Positions 34,762-47,221 of a DNA stretch of 64,000 bases are shown in pieces. Each line of letters begins with the position of its first letter. Within the stretch, counting starts at the first letter, position 1. Under the pieces are notes generated by a model. It saw only the letters and a list, made by a program, of their open reading frames with translations. It was not told where the DNA came from and did not search any database. The translations under genes were made by a program, and so were the position numbers. Origin of the DNA: Carettochelys insculpta (lineage: Eukaryota; Chordata; Testudines; Carettochelyidae); contig NC_134138.1 in the NCBI RefSeq assembly GCF_033958435.1, positions 26,628,598 to 26,692,597 of the forward strand. Reading direction: 5' to 3'.

Positions 34762-36100
34762 TCATTCTACGGTCAGAAGGGATCGTTATGACATGTATAA
34801 CATGCAGAACTTCCCAAAAAAATTCCTAGAAAATCTCTTTTAGAGAAGCATCCACTCTTGATTTAACAGATGTCAGGGATGGCAAATTTACCATGACTCT
34901 TGGTAAATTGTTCCAATGTTTAAGAGATTGAAAACCCTATTATAAAATATTGGTTTTCCATGTGGGAACTGATAGACAGTAGTTAATTTTCTTTTTTTAA
35001 GCAAATTATATTCAAGAATCTCTATCTACAACATATGTTTTCTTTACTAATTTTGTGACTCTTCTCCGAACCATATCAACGTTTTTATTGACTGTACTCC
35101 CTGTAATGATCAGTGGGTCAAGGAAGCATCTGGTGAGGAGAGAATACCCTAGAATCAAGTCAGTCTGGTTCCCGTCCTGAAAGACTCATGGGCTGTGTCC
35201 ACACTTGCATTCCTCTTTCGAAAGAGGCATGCCAATGAGGGAATTTGAAAATGTAAATGAGGTTCATATTTTCATATCTTGTGCCTCATTTGCATATTCT
35301 TCTTTTGAAAGAAGAAAAGCTGTGTAGACACAGTTCTTTTGAAAGTAAATCCTATCTTCGAAAGACCCCTTCTTCCCATAAAAAAAGGGGAGAAGGGTTC
35401 TTTTGAAGATGGGGTTTACTTTTCAGAGAGCCCCTTCTACACTGCTTTTCTTCTTTCAAAAGAAGAATATGCAAATGAGATGCCAGACATGTAAATCTGC
35501 ACCTCATTTGCTTTTTCGATTTCCCTCATTTGCATGCCTCTTTCAAAAGAGGAATGCAAGTGTAGACACAGCCACAATGGCTACCACTTAAGCCCTCCGG
35601 GGACCTTATGCCCAGCCTTTTGGGGTTACAAAGACTGAAATTTTAGTAGAGAGAAAAAGTAGGACTGAAGATCAGATAGGCATCTGGGCAAAGGGGTGGG
35701 AAATTTGCCATCTTATTTTATTAGGGTCATATAAAAGCCAGGAAAACCAGCCATGAGAGTGAATACAGTCCCCTACCATACTATGTTCAGTTGATCATTC
35801 ACCATGACCCCAAATCTCTTACAGAACCACTGCTACCAGCTTCCCAGAATAGAGTCCCTTATGCTGTAAGCATGGTCTACATTCTTTGCTTTTAGAGGTA
35901 TAAATTTTGTCAGATCAAAATGCACTTTGTTTGCTTGCATCCAGTTTACTGAGTGATCAACATTGTTCACCATCAGTGGTCTTTTCTCTTCATTGTTTTA
36001 TGATTTCTCTGATTTGTGTGTCACCTGCAAACTTTATTGGTGTTGATCTTACATTTTCTTCCAGAGTATTGATACAAATTTTAAATAGCAAAATTAATTT
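34762..36100 (-). mobile_element. Old CR1 LINE, interrupted
   Basis: The minus strand holds a decayed CR1. Its 3' part is at 34762-35095 (tcagaagggatcgttatgac, cttggtaaattgttccaatg) and its reverse transcriptase part at about 35785-36100 (caccatgaccccaaatctct, tgtgtcacctgcaaactt). The latter matches the catalytic FADD region in reverse. The sequence from 35100 to 35780 is not CR1 and includes the MITE at 35191-35573. It is too decayed to give an open frame. Confidence 0.8.
35191..35573. mobile_element. 383-bp foldback MITE inside an old CR1
   Basis: The left end GGCTGTGTCCACACTTGCAT mirrors the right end ATGCAAGTGTAGACACAGCC. The arms continue inward through gaaagaggcatgccaatgag and its inverse for most of the element, centred near 35385. 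No matching 3-bp flank is evident (ATG against ACA). It has no coding capacity. Confidence 0.85.
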
Positions 36101-36178
36101 GTAATTCCTTTCTAAATATCAAATTTATAAATAAGATGACATTTAAAAATCATAGAAAAAAAGTCTTAACACAGGAAA

Positions 36179-36614
36179 GTTGCGTCTATACTAACCCCTT
36201 CCTTTCAGAAGGGGCATGGTAATGAGCAAGGCCAGAAGATGCTACTAAGGCACTGCCATGAATATGCAGTGCCTCTTTAGCATAGTGGTGGCTGCAGTGA
36301 TGCAAAAGTGGTGCTTTTGAATCTTGCACCACCCGTGTAGATTAGAGCCCTTCGAAAGGCCCCCCCCAGTCTCCAAACGCCCCTTCTTCCTGCCTGGCTT
36401 TAGGAATAAGGGGCTTTCAAAGTCTGGGAGGTCCTTTTGAAAGGCTCCCATCTCCGTGGGCAGCGCATGATTCGAAAGCGGCACTTTTGAATTGCTGTGG
36501 CTGCCGTTATGCTAATAAGGCACTGCATATTCATGGCGGCACCTCATTAGCATCTTCCGACCTCGCTCATTACCATGCCCCTTCTGAAAGGAAGGGGCTA
36601 GCGTAGACACAGCT
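36179..36614. mobile_element. About 436-bp foldback MITE
   Basis: The left arm ctaaccccttcctttcagaa mirrors the right arm ttctgaaaggaaggggctag. The inverted repeat extends inward through ggggcatggtaatgagc and gcactgcatattcatgg-type sequence. The ends AGTTGCGTC and, reversed, AGCTGTGTC are worn forms of the GGCTGTGTC terminus. No TSD survives. Confidence 0.85.
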
Positions 36615-36617
36615 TAT

Positions 36618-37604
36618 AAGAACAGCTGTAAAAATAGGATTGTGGTAATGTCTGAGGCCCTCAACTATCCATATGTCAGAGATTTCTTTCTTCATCTCAG
36701 TGGCATATTTCCAAAAGAATTTTCTGTGACTGAACCATTCATTATATTACCTTCTTTCATTATCAACAAATCCCATGTGTTCCAAGAAAGAACCATTTCA
36801 TGTGTTCATGAGGGGAGGTCAATTATTTTTTGTCAATGTCCAGATTTCTTGGCTAAGGTATGGTCAAGGTCCAGACCCCCACCACACTCTCTGATCACCT
36901 GCCAGCTCCAGGCCCATCCTGCCCAGAGAGCAGGGTGACCTTATTTCCCTAAACTGAAAATGGAATGAACAGAGCCGGCCTGAGCCACCTGGTAGTGCCG
37001 TTCACCCAGACCCACATGGTGAGGGAGAGGGAAGACAAGTGGGTATGGGCTGGGACCTGGGCAGTAAAGCTGCATGTGAGTGCTCCACACTGTGCAGGAA
37101 GTCGGCCATTTTGTCCCCCTCCCTCCTGCAGAACTCTGCTGATCTGACTCAGGAGAAAATTCCATCCCAGTTCCAAAGACAATTAGACCTTGAGCATATG
37201 GGCAAGACTCTCCAGCCAGACACCTGGGAAAAATTCTTTGGAGGAACTCAGAGCCCTCCTCATTGTGTTCCATCCCCATCCACTGGAGATATTTGTTGCT
37301 AACAGTTGGAGACTGGCTGCATGCCAATGTAGGCAATCTTATCCTACCTTCCCCTCTGTAAACTTATCAGTTGTTCTTGAAGCCAGTTTGCTTTTTTTAT
37401 AATATTGAATGATTCTGTGCCCAGAGTACCTTTGTGTAGATACTGTGTATTCTGAAGGAGGGTTCAAGACTGATATGTAAATTGAAATTACACCTGTGGG
37501 TGATAGACAGATGAGGTGGTTAACAGATACTATATCTGTGATTGTCAGAAGTCCAGCAGGAGCCTCTATGCCTGCTGTGAGTTCCCCTCTCGAAATGAAA
37601 CAGC
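36618..37604. other. Unassigned DNA, possible repeat end near 36930
   Basis: No gene is recognised. The stretch from 36930 (agggtgaccttatttcccta) resembles one end of a turtle DNA repeat and leads into a GC-richer segment to about 37110. The other end was not found. Confidence 0.35.
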
Positions 37605-37616
37605 ATTTGTTAGAGT

Positions 37617-37812
37617 AACAACAAGAAGTCCTGTGGCACCTTATAGACTAACAGATATTTTGGAGCATAAGCTTTTGTGGGCAAAGACCTGCTTTGTCAG
37701 ATGTGGGTCTTTGCCCACAAAAAGCTTATGTTCCAAAATATCTGTTAGTCTATAAGGTACCACAGGACTTGTTGTTTTTGAAGATACAAACTAACTCGGC
37801 GACCTCTCTGAT
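37617..37812 (+). mobile_element. Penelope-like palindrome, 12-bp TSD
   Basis: ATTTGTTAGAGT at 37605-37616 recurs exactly at 37813-37824. The left arm aacaagaagtcctgtggcac mirrors gtaccacaggacttgttgtt, with the centre near 37700. The right arm ends with the family terminus cggcgacctctctgat. The hammerhead core is degraded on both strands (minus strand CTGACAA, then no GAAA after a matching stem). Confidence 0.8.
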
Positions 37813-37824
37813 ATTTGTTAGAGT

Positions 37825-40667
37825 GAGTGCTGAAATCTACCAGTGAAACTGTGAATGATGTGTAATTTAAACTGAAATGTTTTTCAGATAATTCATCCAG
37901 AACAAGTGGAGAAATAGATTATTTTACTGGGCGACCGTAAGCCAAAGCTATTGTAAGAAATATCATAGCCTTCCACTTAGTCAAAGGAAGGAAGATGATT
38001 GAAAGTTTATTTCCTCCATCATGCAAGGTATAGTTCAGGAGAATTGTTTATGTAAATCCCCACGCATTCAAACAAGAACAAATCCATAAGTATACACACA
38101 GTCTGAATTTATCTACATTTATTTCATAGGAGCACAGAACTACTGCAGTATTTTCCAGTAGTTAGAGCACTTATCTAATTGGTAAGTATGAATAAGTAAC
38201 TTTTCAATGTTAATTGTTGTGCAGTAATTGTAATGAAAAAAAATGTGAAATCAAGGTGTTTGACAGGCAGCAATTGCAAATAAGGTGTATTGATTAGTGT
38301 GAAACTAGGATGGATTTGTCAATGCCTTTACACGGTCTGCCTCACCTAATCTAATAACCTTTGCCATTTTCTGGTCATTTCTCTTTGTTTTAAAGTTCTG
38401 AACCAGAGAACACTCAAGGTCTCCACTGAAGCAAAGAACTTGGAGTTGGAAAAACAGTGGGGCTTTAGTTAAGTGTTACTAAGGATCAACTGCTTAGTTT
38501 CATCACATGCTAAACTGATCCAGGAGCATTCTGGGTGTTTTCTTTCATGTCTTGCTCATTGCTGTCACTGCCCTTTGATAGGGAACAAACCTGAATCTTT
38601 GATGCTTTGCATCACACTGCGTCAGTCATTTCACATTATATTACATGATGTGGTGAAACCTGACCTGCACACAAACTGATGAGATGCCTTATAATATCGT
38701 ATGTCAGCTGGAGAAGTTTGAAAAGGCATGTTTTCCTGAAAAAGTACTAGGAGGTCTAGGTGGAACAATGGGTTCATAGAGGGGCCTTTCACCTTGGGGC
38801 GGGGGCCTGTATTCACATCTGGCTTCAGTAAGAAGAAAAGTCAATTTTGGTATGTCAGTTGAGCTCCAAATGGACATTTGTTCATATGTGAACTTCCTCA
38901 TAATTCAGCCGAATTTGGCAATTTGTCAGTCCTGTAGGTTAATGAGCAGTGGAGGTGAAGGAGGGATATTGCTAATCATGCGTGAGGTGCAATGGCAGAG
39001 CAGTATGGAAAGCTTGCACAGCACCTACTTGAACTCTGCCTGGCTATAATTAATTTACATCTAGGCAGAATGTACAAGACATCTGGATTTTTCTTCATTT
39101 CGTATTGAATACATCAGCCTTAGTTTGAGGTTTTACAGCCACAAACCAGCATTTGCTATGACTTCCCCCCCCACCCCCCATTTATATTAGTGCATGCAAT
39201 GTACGGGGCATGATTCTGATCTCATGCCAGTGTAAATGAAGAGGAAACACACTGGAGCCAGAAGGGCTACACAGGGATGAAACTAGTGCATGAGATGAAG
39301 GTCCGACAGTTAAGCCTTATAGTAGACTAACATTTATAGTGGTTGTCTGACTACACAAATGAATCCCACTTTTCTAGCTCTGACACAATGCACTGTAGGA
39401 AACACAAAACTATACTAGCTGTTTCAGTCTGCAAGAAAGCATCCAGATGGGATTTCAGTGGACAATCAGCTGTCTAACTAGTATTAGCATATGTGGGTCA
39501 ATCACAGACACAACATACAGGCACAATTTTCTACCTTCATACTCAGATACTATCAGCCTTGTAACCCCATTTCATCTATTCAGTCTTACTTAGCAGTTGT
39601 AAGAACCGGGCAAATTAGATTTCACTTCATGTTATGATTCTAACAGCTCCCCAGTAACAGAAGGCAAGCACTGCCATGGTATGCAATGGTGAGTTTCACC
39701 TAGCCTGACCAGCTCCATGTACTGCAACTCACTGTTACTATAAATTATATCTAAAAGGCACCAGAAAATAGGTCATTAAAAGACTACCTCCTTAATGGTT
39801 ATTATTCTTGTGTGATGTATATATAGTCAACCCACAAATTATATAATGTGGAGAATTATTACTAAAATGTATTTAAACCAGGCATGTCAGGGGAGTTTAT
39901 AAGTTTTCTACAGACAAAGAAAGGAGTCCAACAACTCAAACTAGGTGTGGCCAAATTCAGTGGGGTGTTTATTTTCATCAGAGGTTATAGAAAGAAATAA
40001 TTTGCATTGTAAAAATCCCCAGCGGGTAGAAGACAGCATTGAGTCTACACCAGATAGCATGACATCCACACCCAGCAGGGGAAAAGAGCTTTGTCTGGGA
40101 TTATTTTTCAAAGAATACATTCCAAAGGTTTACTGGATTATAAAGGGAAAGAATCCCATCTTCTATTCCTGGGCCAGGGCTTTCGTACACCGGAGAAAAG
40201 TACATCTTTCAATCAATGGGGATGCAAATATCTGCAGCTGGGAGCTGAATTTATGGAAGAAACCTGCTTAAGCAAAGATTGTAACTTGCTGAAGTTATGT
40301 TTGAGTCCGAAAAGCTTTTTCTATTTCACTTTTGTTTACAGCCCTCTTTATCTTTACCCCTTTTATTTGAACTCACTTAAAGCCTCTTTTTAATTGAATA
40401 AACTTGTTTACTTTTTATCTAAACCAACCCTGTGCTTTCACTGAATTGAAGTTACGGCTAGTGCCAGTCAAGATAACAAGTTGCTGACTTTATCCATTTA
40501 AAGGAGCAGTAAATTTCTCTAATTGTTCCAGGAAAGGCCTGAACAGTTCAGAGAGACAGTTTTGGAAAAAATCAGGACTGGAATGGGGGAGTGTTGGAGT
40601 CACTCTGCAAAGAGTAACTGGGGAAGGTGGATGCTATGGTGTGACCTGCATTTATGGTGTCTGCTAG
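37825..40667. other. Unassigned DNA; old diffuse repeat near 39200-39306
   Basis: No gene is recognised. The segment 39200-39306 (catgattctgatctcatgcc and the following agtgtaaatg) resembles a very old interspersed repeat of turtles. A C-run lies at about 39166-39180. Confidence 0.4.
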
Positions 40668-40928
40668 ATTATGTCGACACAGCAGGAGCTATTTTGGGAT
40701 ACAGTGGCATCTCAAAGTAGCTGCCTGCATCTAAGAAATGTGTCCATTGTATTGAAACAATTTTCAAGATAATGGGTGCACTATTCTGACTCCCTGTAGA
40801 CCTCATTGCAGGAGTATGGGTATGCCTTGAGCCTATGTCGAAATCCACTTGAAATAAGCTATGCAATTTGCATAGCACAACTTACATAGCTTATTTTTAG
40901 GTTAGGCTGTGGTGTACACACGGCCTTA
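40668..40928. mobile_element. Decayed MITE
   Basis: The left end ATTATGTCGACACAGC and the reversed right end AAGGCCGTGTGTACACCACAG are weakly inverted. The interior contains gaaataagctatgcaatttg, similar in style to the element at 3.3 kb. It is a non-autonomous DNA element. Confidence 0.5.
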
Positions 40929-40934
40929 GTGTAC

Positions 40935-41025
40935 TTCACCACCCTTCAAATAGTTTTCCCTAATATTCAACCTACACCTCCCCCACTGGAACTTTGAGAC
41001 CATTGCTCCTTGTCCTGTAAACAGA
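40935..41025 (-). mobile_element. CR1 fragment
   Basis: The plus strand reads ttttccctaatattcaacct, acacctcccccactggaact and gaccattgctccttgtcct. This is the reverse of the CR1 C-terminal coding and start-of-tail region. It is a short piece abutting the MITE to its left. Confidence 0.75.
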
Positions 41026-41693
41026 GGGCTTCCCAGATCATCTACACAGCATTTTTGTTAATAGGAAACTGTCAACAAAGGCAATATACCTGGACGTAGA
41101 GAGGCACAAAGCTGCCAGCAGATGTGCTAGTATGTCAACAAAGCACATTTTGTGTGTAGATGCTCCACAGGTTTTTCCGACAAAAAGTCGGTTTTGCCAG
41201 AAAAACCCTCTTGTGTAGATATAGCCTACAAGAGGAAGGAGGAGTCACATGGGCCTGATGTCAGTGACATCACTTAATACACTACTGGAAGGCATGCAGA
41301 TACTACAGTGATGAATTGAAGCGCCTATCTATAACCAAACAGAAGAGAACATATGTTTGAGTAGTCAGAGGAACTGGAGTACCCCCTGGAACTAGATCAG
41401 AGAGCGCAGTGCTCATGAAACGGATCCTGGTGGAGTTGGCCTATGCACAGCAGCAGAACTATTCCCCTTCTTTTGCCCACAGTGTCCTACCAATGTGGTT
41501 TAACTATGATCTGGGTGGGACTTTCCCAGCCTGAAAACTTCTGTCTTCAGTCAGTCCTTAGCCTCTCTGTTGAAATTTCTTACACGGTGCCTATTTTGGT
41601 CAGAATAGCTGCACATTAGGATTTGATTTGAAACCACGGAGCCACTTGTGGCCATACAACACAAGTTACAGTGATTGCAAAGGAGTTATAGGG
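41026..41693. other. Unassigned; partial DNA-element ends at 41040-41228
   Basis: The part 41040-41228 carries ctacacagcatttttgttaa at one side and cttgtgtagatatagcct at the other, with internal gtcaacaaag repeats. It looks like a worn inverted-repeat element, but the ends cannot be matched with confidence. The rest is unassigned. Confidence 0.35.
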
Positions 41694-42060
41694 TATGTCT
41701 ACATGAAAATGTTATTCCAGAATAGCTTATTCCAGAGTTATTATTACAAAATAAGTTATTCCAGAATAGTATGTCTACACTACAAGGGCTACGTCTACAC
41801 TGCAGGCTGCTTTAGGAAGCAGTATGCGAAGAAGTGAGATCGGAAATGCAGATGAGGCACATATTTACATATCTCATGCCTCATTTGCATATCCTCACGG
41901 GATCTCACTTCTGGAAGAGCCTTTTCTGGAAGCAAATACAGCCGTGTAGATGGGCTTCCTTCAAGAACAAACCCCGTTTTCAAAATTTCTTCCAGAAACA
42001 AAACTGGATTTGTTTTTTGAAGGAACCCCACCTGCACAGCTGTTTTTGATTCCAGAAGAG
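41694..42060. mobile_element. Two abutting MITE fragments
   Basis: A first end, GGGTATGTCTACATGAAAAT, starts at 41694, and ttattccagaatag occurs twice within 60 bp. A second end, GGCTACGTCTACACTGCAGG, starts at 41787. It is followed by an inverted-repeat-rich stretch (gaagaagtgagatc at 41829 against gatctcacttctgg at 41900). No right terminus is found. They are probably nested or truncated DNA elements. Confidence 0.5.
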
Positions 42061-42540
42061 GCACAGTCACCTGGAACACAGATGCCCTAATATGTGGGAC
42101 TGACAACACTCTCAAGGGTTCAACTATCCTCAGTTTTTCTCTCGTCTACCACTTCCTTAACTTTGCCAGACATCTACTACTGACAGACTCCACTGAAAGC
42201 AAAAATTTACAGGTTTCCTAAGATGCTCGTAGATTATCATAGCCTGAGAACCTTACTGATCCTTTTGGCTACGGTACAGTTTTTTTCATGCGTCTCACAC
42301 TCTCAGGGTGTCCTTACGTGGCACAGTCAGCTGGAGTGCAGCAGATGCCATAATATGTGGGATTGACAGCTCCCCGATGTGCTACCTTGCCCCGTGAAAG
42401 GTGTTCTTTCACCAAGGGAAAACTGAGCTACCTGTTAACATGGGACAGTCAGCTGGCGTGCAGATGCCCTGATATGTGGGATTGACAACACTCTCTCAAG
42501 GGTTCAACTTTTCTCTGCTTCACTAGCCTCGACTACTTCC
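42061..42540 (+). repeat. Three dispersed direct copies of a 60-110 bp module
   Basis: Copies start at 42061, 42321 and 42442, each with a cacagtcagctgg-like head, cagatgcc, and atatgtgggattgac. The first and third also share ctctcaagggttcaact and the following 40 bases. The module is not part of any element I can name. It lies between two DNA elements and may be the worn interior of one. Confidence 0.6.
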
Positions 42541-42831
42541 TCAATTTCTGTGGTCTGGGCACCTTGGCACATAAATAGCCAGCTCTGATGGTGGCAATGA
42601 TCGAAGTGTCCTTGGAAAAATGGCCCTTTGTTTTCAACAATGGGAGGGAGTAAGGGGAATGCACTCTGGGATGATGACATCACACACCCATAACCACTTG
42701 TGGTGCATTTTTCCCATAACACACTGGCAAAAAGCCCTAAATGCAACAGGGTTACAGGAACTGTGGAATAGGCGGCTACAATGTACTGCTGCAACAGTCC
42801 AACTTGAAGCAATGTAGTAGAGACACACTAA

Positions 42832-44833
42832 GGCTGTGTCTACACTACAAGATAAAATCAAATTTATTAATATCGATTTTATAACTCTGGAATTTATAAA
42901 TTCGATTTTGACTATCCTCACCTCTCCACCTGCTCTTCACAAAGTTGACTTATTGTTGCCACACTCCATTGGCAAACATTGACTGTTGCAATAGTGCATT
43001 GTGGGAACCTATCCCACAGGTCCCTCATTCCAGCAGCATTCTGGGTATGCTTGCTGGTCTTTGACACCATCTTTCCACATTGCATTTTCCTCATTCCCCT
43101 CCCATGGTAAGCAAATGTTCATTTTTCCCATTGGAAGGAAGGAAAAGTCAGGCATACACAGAGATGGCAAAAAGTTTACCGAAATGTCTTTCTTCTGGAA
43201 CTAAATTCTTAACTGGCCATCCACTGTGTCCCTCCTCCCGTGATTGCATCCGATTCCAGAAAATACTGCAGGGACTGTGAAAAGCTTGAAGAAAGAGAAG
43301 ATAGGAAAGTTTATGAAAAAAGATAGCTGCTGAGGGGAGGGTCTTTGGCTTTCTGGAGCACTATAAGGCTTCTGTGCACAGGCAGTGTTCTCACCTGGCC
43401 ATACACTGAGCTCCCCACCTCACCTTCCTGTGATTGCATCTGATCCCTGAAAGTAGTACAGGGACAGACTGTATTCTTAAAGTTAGAAGAAAGAGGATAG
43501 AAAAGTTGAGGAAAAAAGATCTTTGTCTTTCCTCTTCACTACACAGACACTGCCAACACAGCACATGGTGGTGAAATCTCTCATACACTGAACTTGTAAT
43601 GGAAACAGGAATCTCAGCTGGCCCTCCAACCTGTGTTTGTGGGGCAGTGGGGGGGTCAAAACATGAAAACAGGTGGGAAATGTTAGGAAAAAGATTTTAT
43701 AACAGAAATATCAAAACAGCAGGTGTCTTCAATGGACAGCAAGCCCCCCAAAATATTTTTGGTGGGTGACGGAGGTGCTGTGGTCTCTGGCTGCAGAACC
43801 TGTTGAAATGTTGAAGTAGTTGAAGTCGTCCCCCTGAGTATCTTAGCTGCTGGAGGACGTTTCCCTCTGGCAGCAATAAGCCCCCAAATATCTAAGCCAC
43901 TGGGGGAGACATTCCCCTGGTGGCAGCAGGCTCCACTGGTCCCTTGCTATGGGCATGGGGGGAGGGGTTCAGTGGGGAGCCAGTTGAATTAGTCCCCCCA
44001 AATATCTTAGTCACTGGGAGAGACTTCCCCCACAGCGGCTTCAAGACCACAGATTCTTTCCTGCCCTTGGAGCCCTAAGTGCGTACAAACTAGGACATGA
44101 TGCTCCCTGGCAGCATGGTGAGCATCGAATGACAGGCACGTCCTTTTATTGGGTTGGGAGATACCCATGTGATGCGGCTGAGTGCAGGAAAGACCCCAAC
44201 TGTGTGGCACCTGTGAGGGAGGGAGGGAGGTTTGCACATAAATGTAAACTGCTGAGAAGCTTCTCAGCCTCTTATGCAAGCATGACCCCCACGAGAGCCT
44301 TTCTGCCATGTGGTGTGGTGGGGCAGCTGCTGGCACCAGGCAGCACAAAACAAAAATACCAAGTGTAGAGACAGACCCATGAACTTAGTCCTGGGACTAT
44401 TTGTAATGGATAGATGCACTCATGCACTAATAGCAAAGAAAGAAAGACATTTCTCAGGCTCTCATACAAACATGACCCCACAGTCACAGGCTTTCTGGTC
44501 CCAGTTTGAAATTCACAGTCTTCCTGTTACCTCATTGTTTTGTACCTGGAGAGCAGTGGCCAGAGTGGAGCACTGAGGGGCATTGGGGGTTACATACGGG
44601 AAGCCTTTGGAGGCTAATAAATTTGATTTTAAGATGTGGCACTTCCACACTGGCCTTTAATTAAACTTTTGAATTTGAGGTTGATGCGACATCCAGCAGG
44701 TAATGATGGTATTGTAATACTGATATTAACGCTCCCTGAATCAAGCTAATGGTATTTACTGTGAAGACAGTCACGTGGTAATATTGAGCTAACTGCCTTA
44801 AATTCGAATTTATCTCCTAGTGTAGATGCAGCC
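42832..44833. mobile_element. 2.0-kb Harbinger-like non-autonomous element, TAA target
   Basis: The left end GGCTGTGTCTACACTACAAG and the reversed right end GGCTGCATCTACACTAGGAG match at most positions and stay similar for about 34 bp. TAA flanks both sides (42829-42831 and 44834-44836), the target typical of PIF/Harbinger. There is no transposase frame. The interior holds duplicated modules (about 43205-43330 with 43390-43520, cccccaaatatcttag repeats at 43730-44030, and a pair around 44240-44500). A separate terminus, cccaaatgtagacatgccc, follows at 44925-44943 and belongs to another fragment. Confidence 0.75.
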
Positions 44834-44836
44834 TAA

Positions 44837-47221
44837 GCTGACTTTGTGATCAGGTGTGGATGGTCAAAATCGACTTTACAAAATCGAGTGTTACAAAGTC
44901 AACTTTCATAAATTTGACTTTATTCCCAAATGTAGACATGCCCATAGAGAACTAGGAAACCAGCCAGATACTCACCTGTTGTCTACTGCAGGCATCACAA
45001 GAAAAGAAGCATTTCCTGTGTGACAGGGAAAGTCTTGCCTGAAGGACCCTGTTTACTGGTACAAGATGACGAATGGAAACCATCACAAGCAACATTGCTA
45101 ATAAGCTTATTTATGTTGAAATGAACTAATTGCTGTTAACATTTTTTCAGCTTTTTGGTCAATTTATGTTGCTTTTTTAAATTAATCCAGCACTGTATGT
45201 ATCCCATGTGGATAAAAACCAAACGTTTTTCTCCATGGCAGATTGTCCAAGCACAGTGGGTAAGGGATGCTCTATCACAAGGCTTTGGGAGTTACAGGGA
45301 TTCGGACAGATCTGACGCATTCCAGATGTATAACTGTATAATGGAGCTCTACATTCACTTCTCAGCAGTGGGGTTCATTAGGGTGACACCTACATACAAT
45401 GATAGTGGTCAGCCTACAAATGCTTAAGATGATAGATCAGATAAAAATGTAACTTTTCATTATAGCTGTTTTTTGCATGGTACAAAAACCAAACCAAACC
45501 CAATCACCTCCCTCCTTTAATTCACTAGTCGCTACCCTTCCACTATTGACAGATTTAAAACCTTAACCATCAAAGACACACTCTGCTCTTCTGGGTGGCT
45601 ATCTGTAATTAGCATTGATTTATTTGTGTAGTGGCGAATATGCTGGATGATTTACAGACAGATAAAGCAGGGACTGATTTTACAATCTCAGGGTCAATCC
45701 GGAAAGGATCAGTGGTTAAATTGTTTCAGACACTGCCCAGTAAACAGGAGTTTAATGTTTGCTACTTATTAATGAAAGGGCCAATTCGGTGTAGACCTTA
45801 ACAGGGAAGAAAGACATACCTGCATGCATAGCAAGGCTTGCCTCTAAGCATGGAGCAGCCCTGCTTGAAGACCTGGACTGGATCTCTTGTCACAGAGGTA
45901 TCATAGGTCTGAAGCACCTACAAATTAAAATTAGTGGGTGTGGAGCGCCTACTGGTGCCAAGCTGCCCCCTCTTCCCCTCCCCCAATGCCTCTGGCACAC
46001 AGGTGACCCCATGCTTACCTTCTCCTCCCGCTCCCTCCCACCACTTTGGGAATGCTGCAAACAGCTCATTCACAGCATTCAAACTCTAGGAGGAAGGGGG
46101 AAAATCAGAGATGGGGTGCACTCAGGGGAAGTAGGGGAGCAGGGGTGGAGCAGGGGCAGGAAGGGGTGGGTCCTGGGTTTGAGGGAAGGAGTGGTGTGTT
46201 GGTGGGGCCTGGAGTAGAGTGAGGGTGTTGAGGACCTTCCAGTAAAAATGAGATGTCCGTGTCCGTGTTCTATCAGGTATCTTGTTATCTTTTAGGAGTA
46301 AAGGGTTTTGGACAAAATGACTGCTGTATGAAGTTTGTCTCCAGGTTAGGGGTGTATGTGGAACGTCTGTTGCTCAACTGTGTGCCCCATCCGCTCCCTT
46401 CACCACTTTTCACTGTATGTGCCAGTGTTCACCATTGGTGGGATTGGGTCAGGAACTGCGTCCGCTGTGAAAAGGGTGAAGAGTCATTTTGTGCATATGT
46501 ATAGTAGCACTGTGCTCTAGGGCTGATGTAGACAAGTGTTCACTAGGGGAAGATGAGGGCTCTATAGCTTGTTGCAGGATCTCGTATATAATAGGTTAGA
46601 CTCTGCTTAATTATATTTAGGTTATTTTGCCCCTTGTTCTATCCCTGGTTATTGTGGTTCATATTTTTGACAGTTCACTGTAACTTTTCTCAGGACATGC
46701 CAATTCAAAAAGTCAGTCTTGCACCATCTGGAATAGCCAAATACAGTTTATTTCTATTTGCTTTGATCTACTTTTTCTCTGCTCATCCTAGTTTGCAGCT
46801 CTAGTTCTCTAACTTGCTCCTCTTCTTTTGCTGTATGTAAATGTCAGGTGGGCCTAACTTGATCGCTATATGGGCATCCCATGACAGAGAGCTGGTCTCC
46901 TTTTCAAATATATCAGCTGACATTTAATGGGAAAGAATATGTTGTGACATAGCTTTTGACCCAATTTGTAACAGGAATCAGAGTGTTCCTGGATTTTGAG
47001 GCTCAAATCAACCAAATCAAGTCAACCTGAATTTAACCCTGTTAAATAGATCCAAAAGTGACAATTCATTGCTCCAACAAGCACATTTCATACCTCAGAA
47101 GACTGAAAAACTCAAAGGAGGTTGAACAGAATATGAATTTTGTGCGTGTTGTTCCAAAAACATCAAGAGGAGTCTCCAGTTTGGTAAGAAAAAAATTAGT
47201 GTAAGCTATAGGACTTCAGAC
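44837..47221. other. Fragment of a DNA element to 44943, then unassigned DNA
   Basis: The first 107 bases contain subterminal repeats (aaaatcgactttac, aagtcaactttcataaattt) and end in TGTAGACATGCCC, the right terminus of a related element whose left end is missing. The rest, to 47221, has no gene or recognisable repeat. Confidence 0.45.

Noticed and set aside
42061..42540. CRISPR-like array from the three repeated modules
   Set aside because: Spacing is irregular, the modules are imperfect, there are no cas genes and the context is a vertebrate genome.
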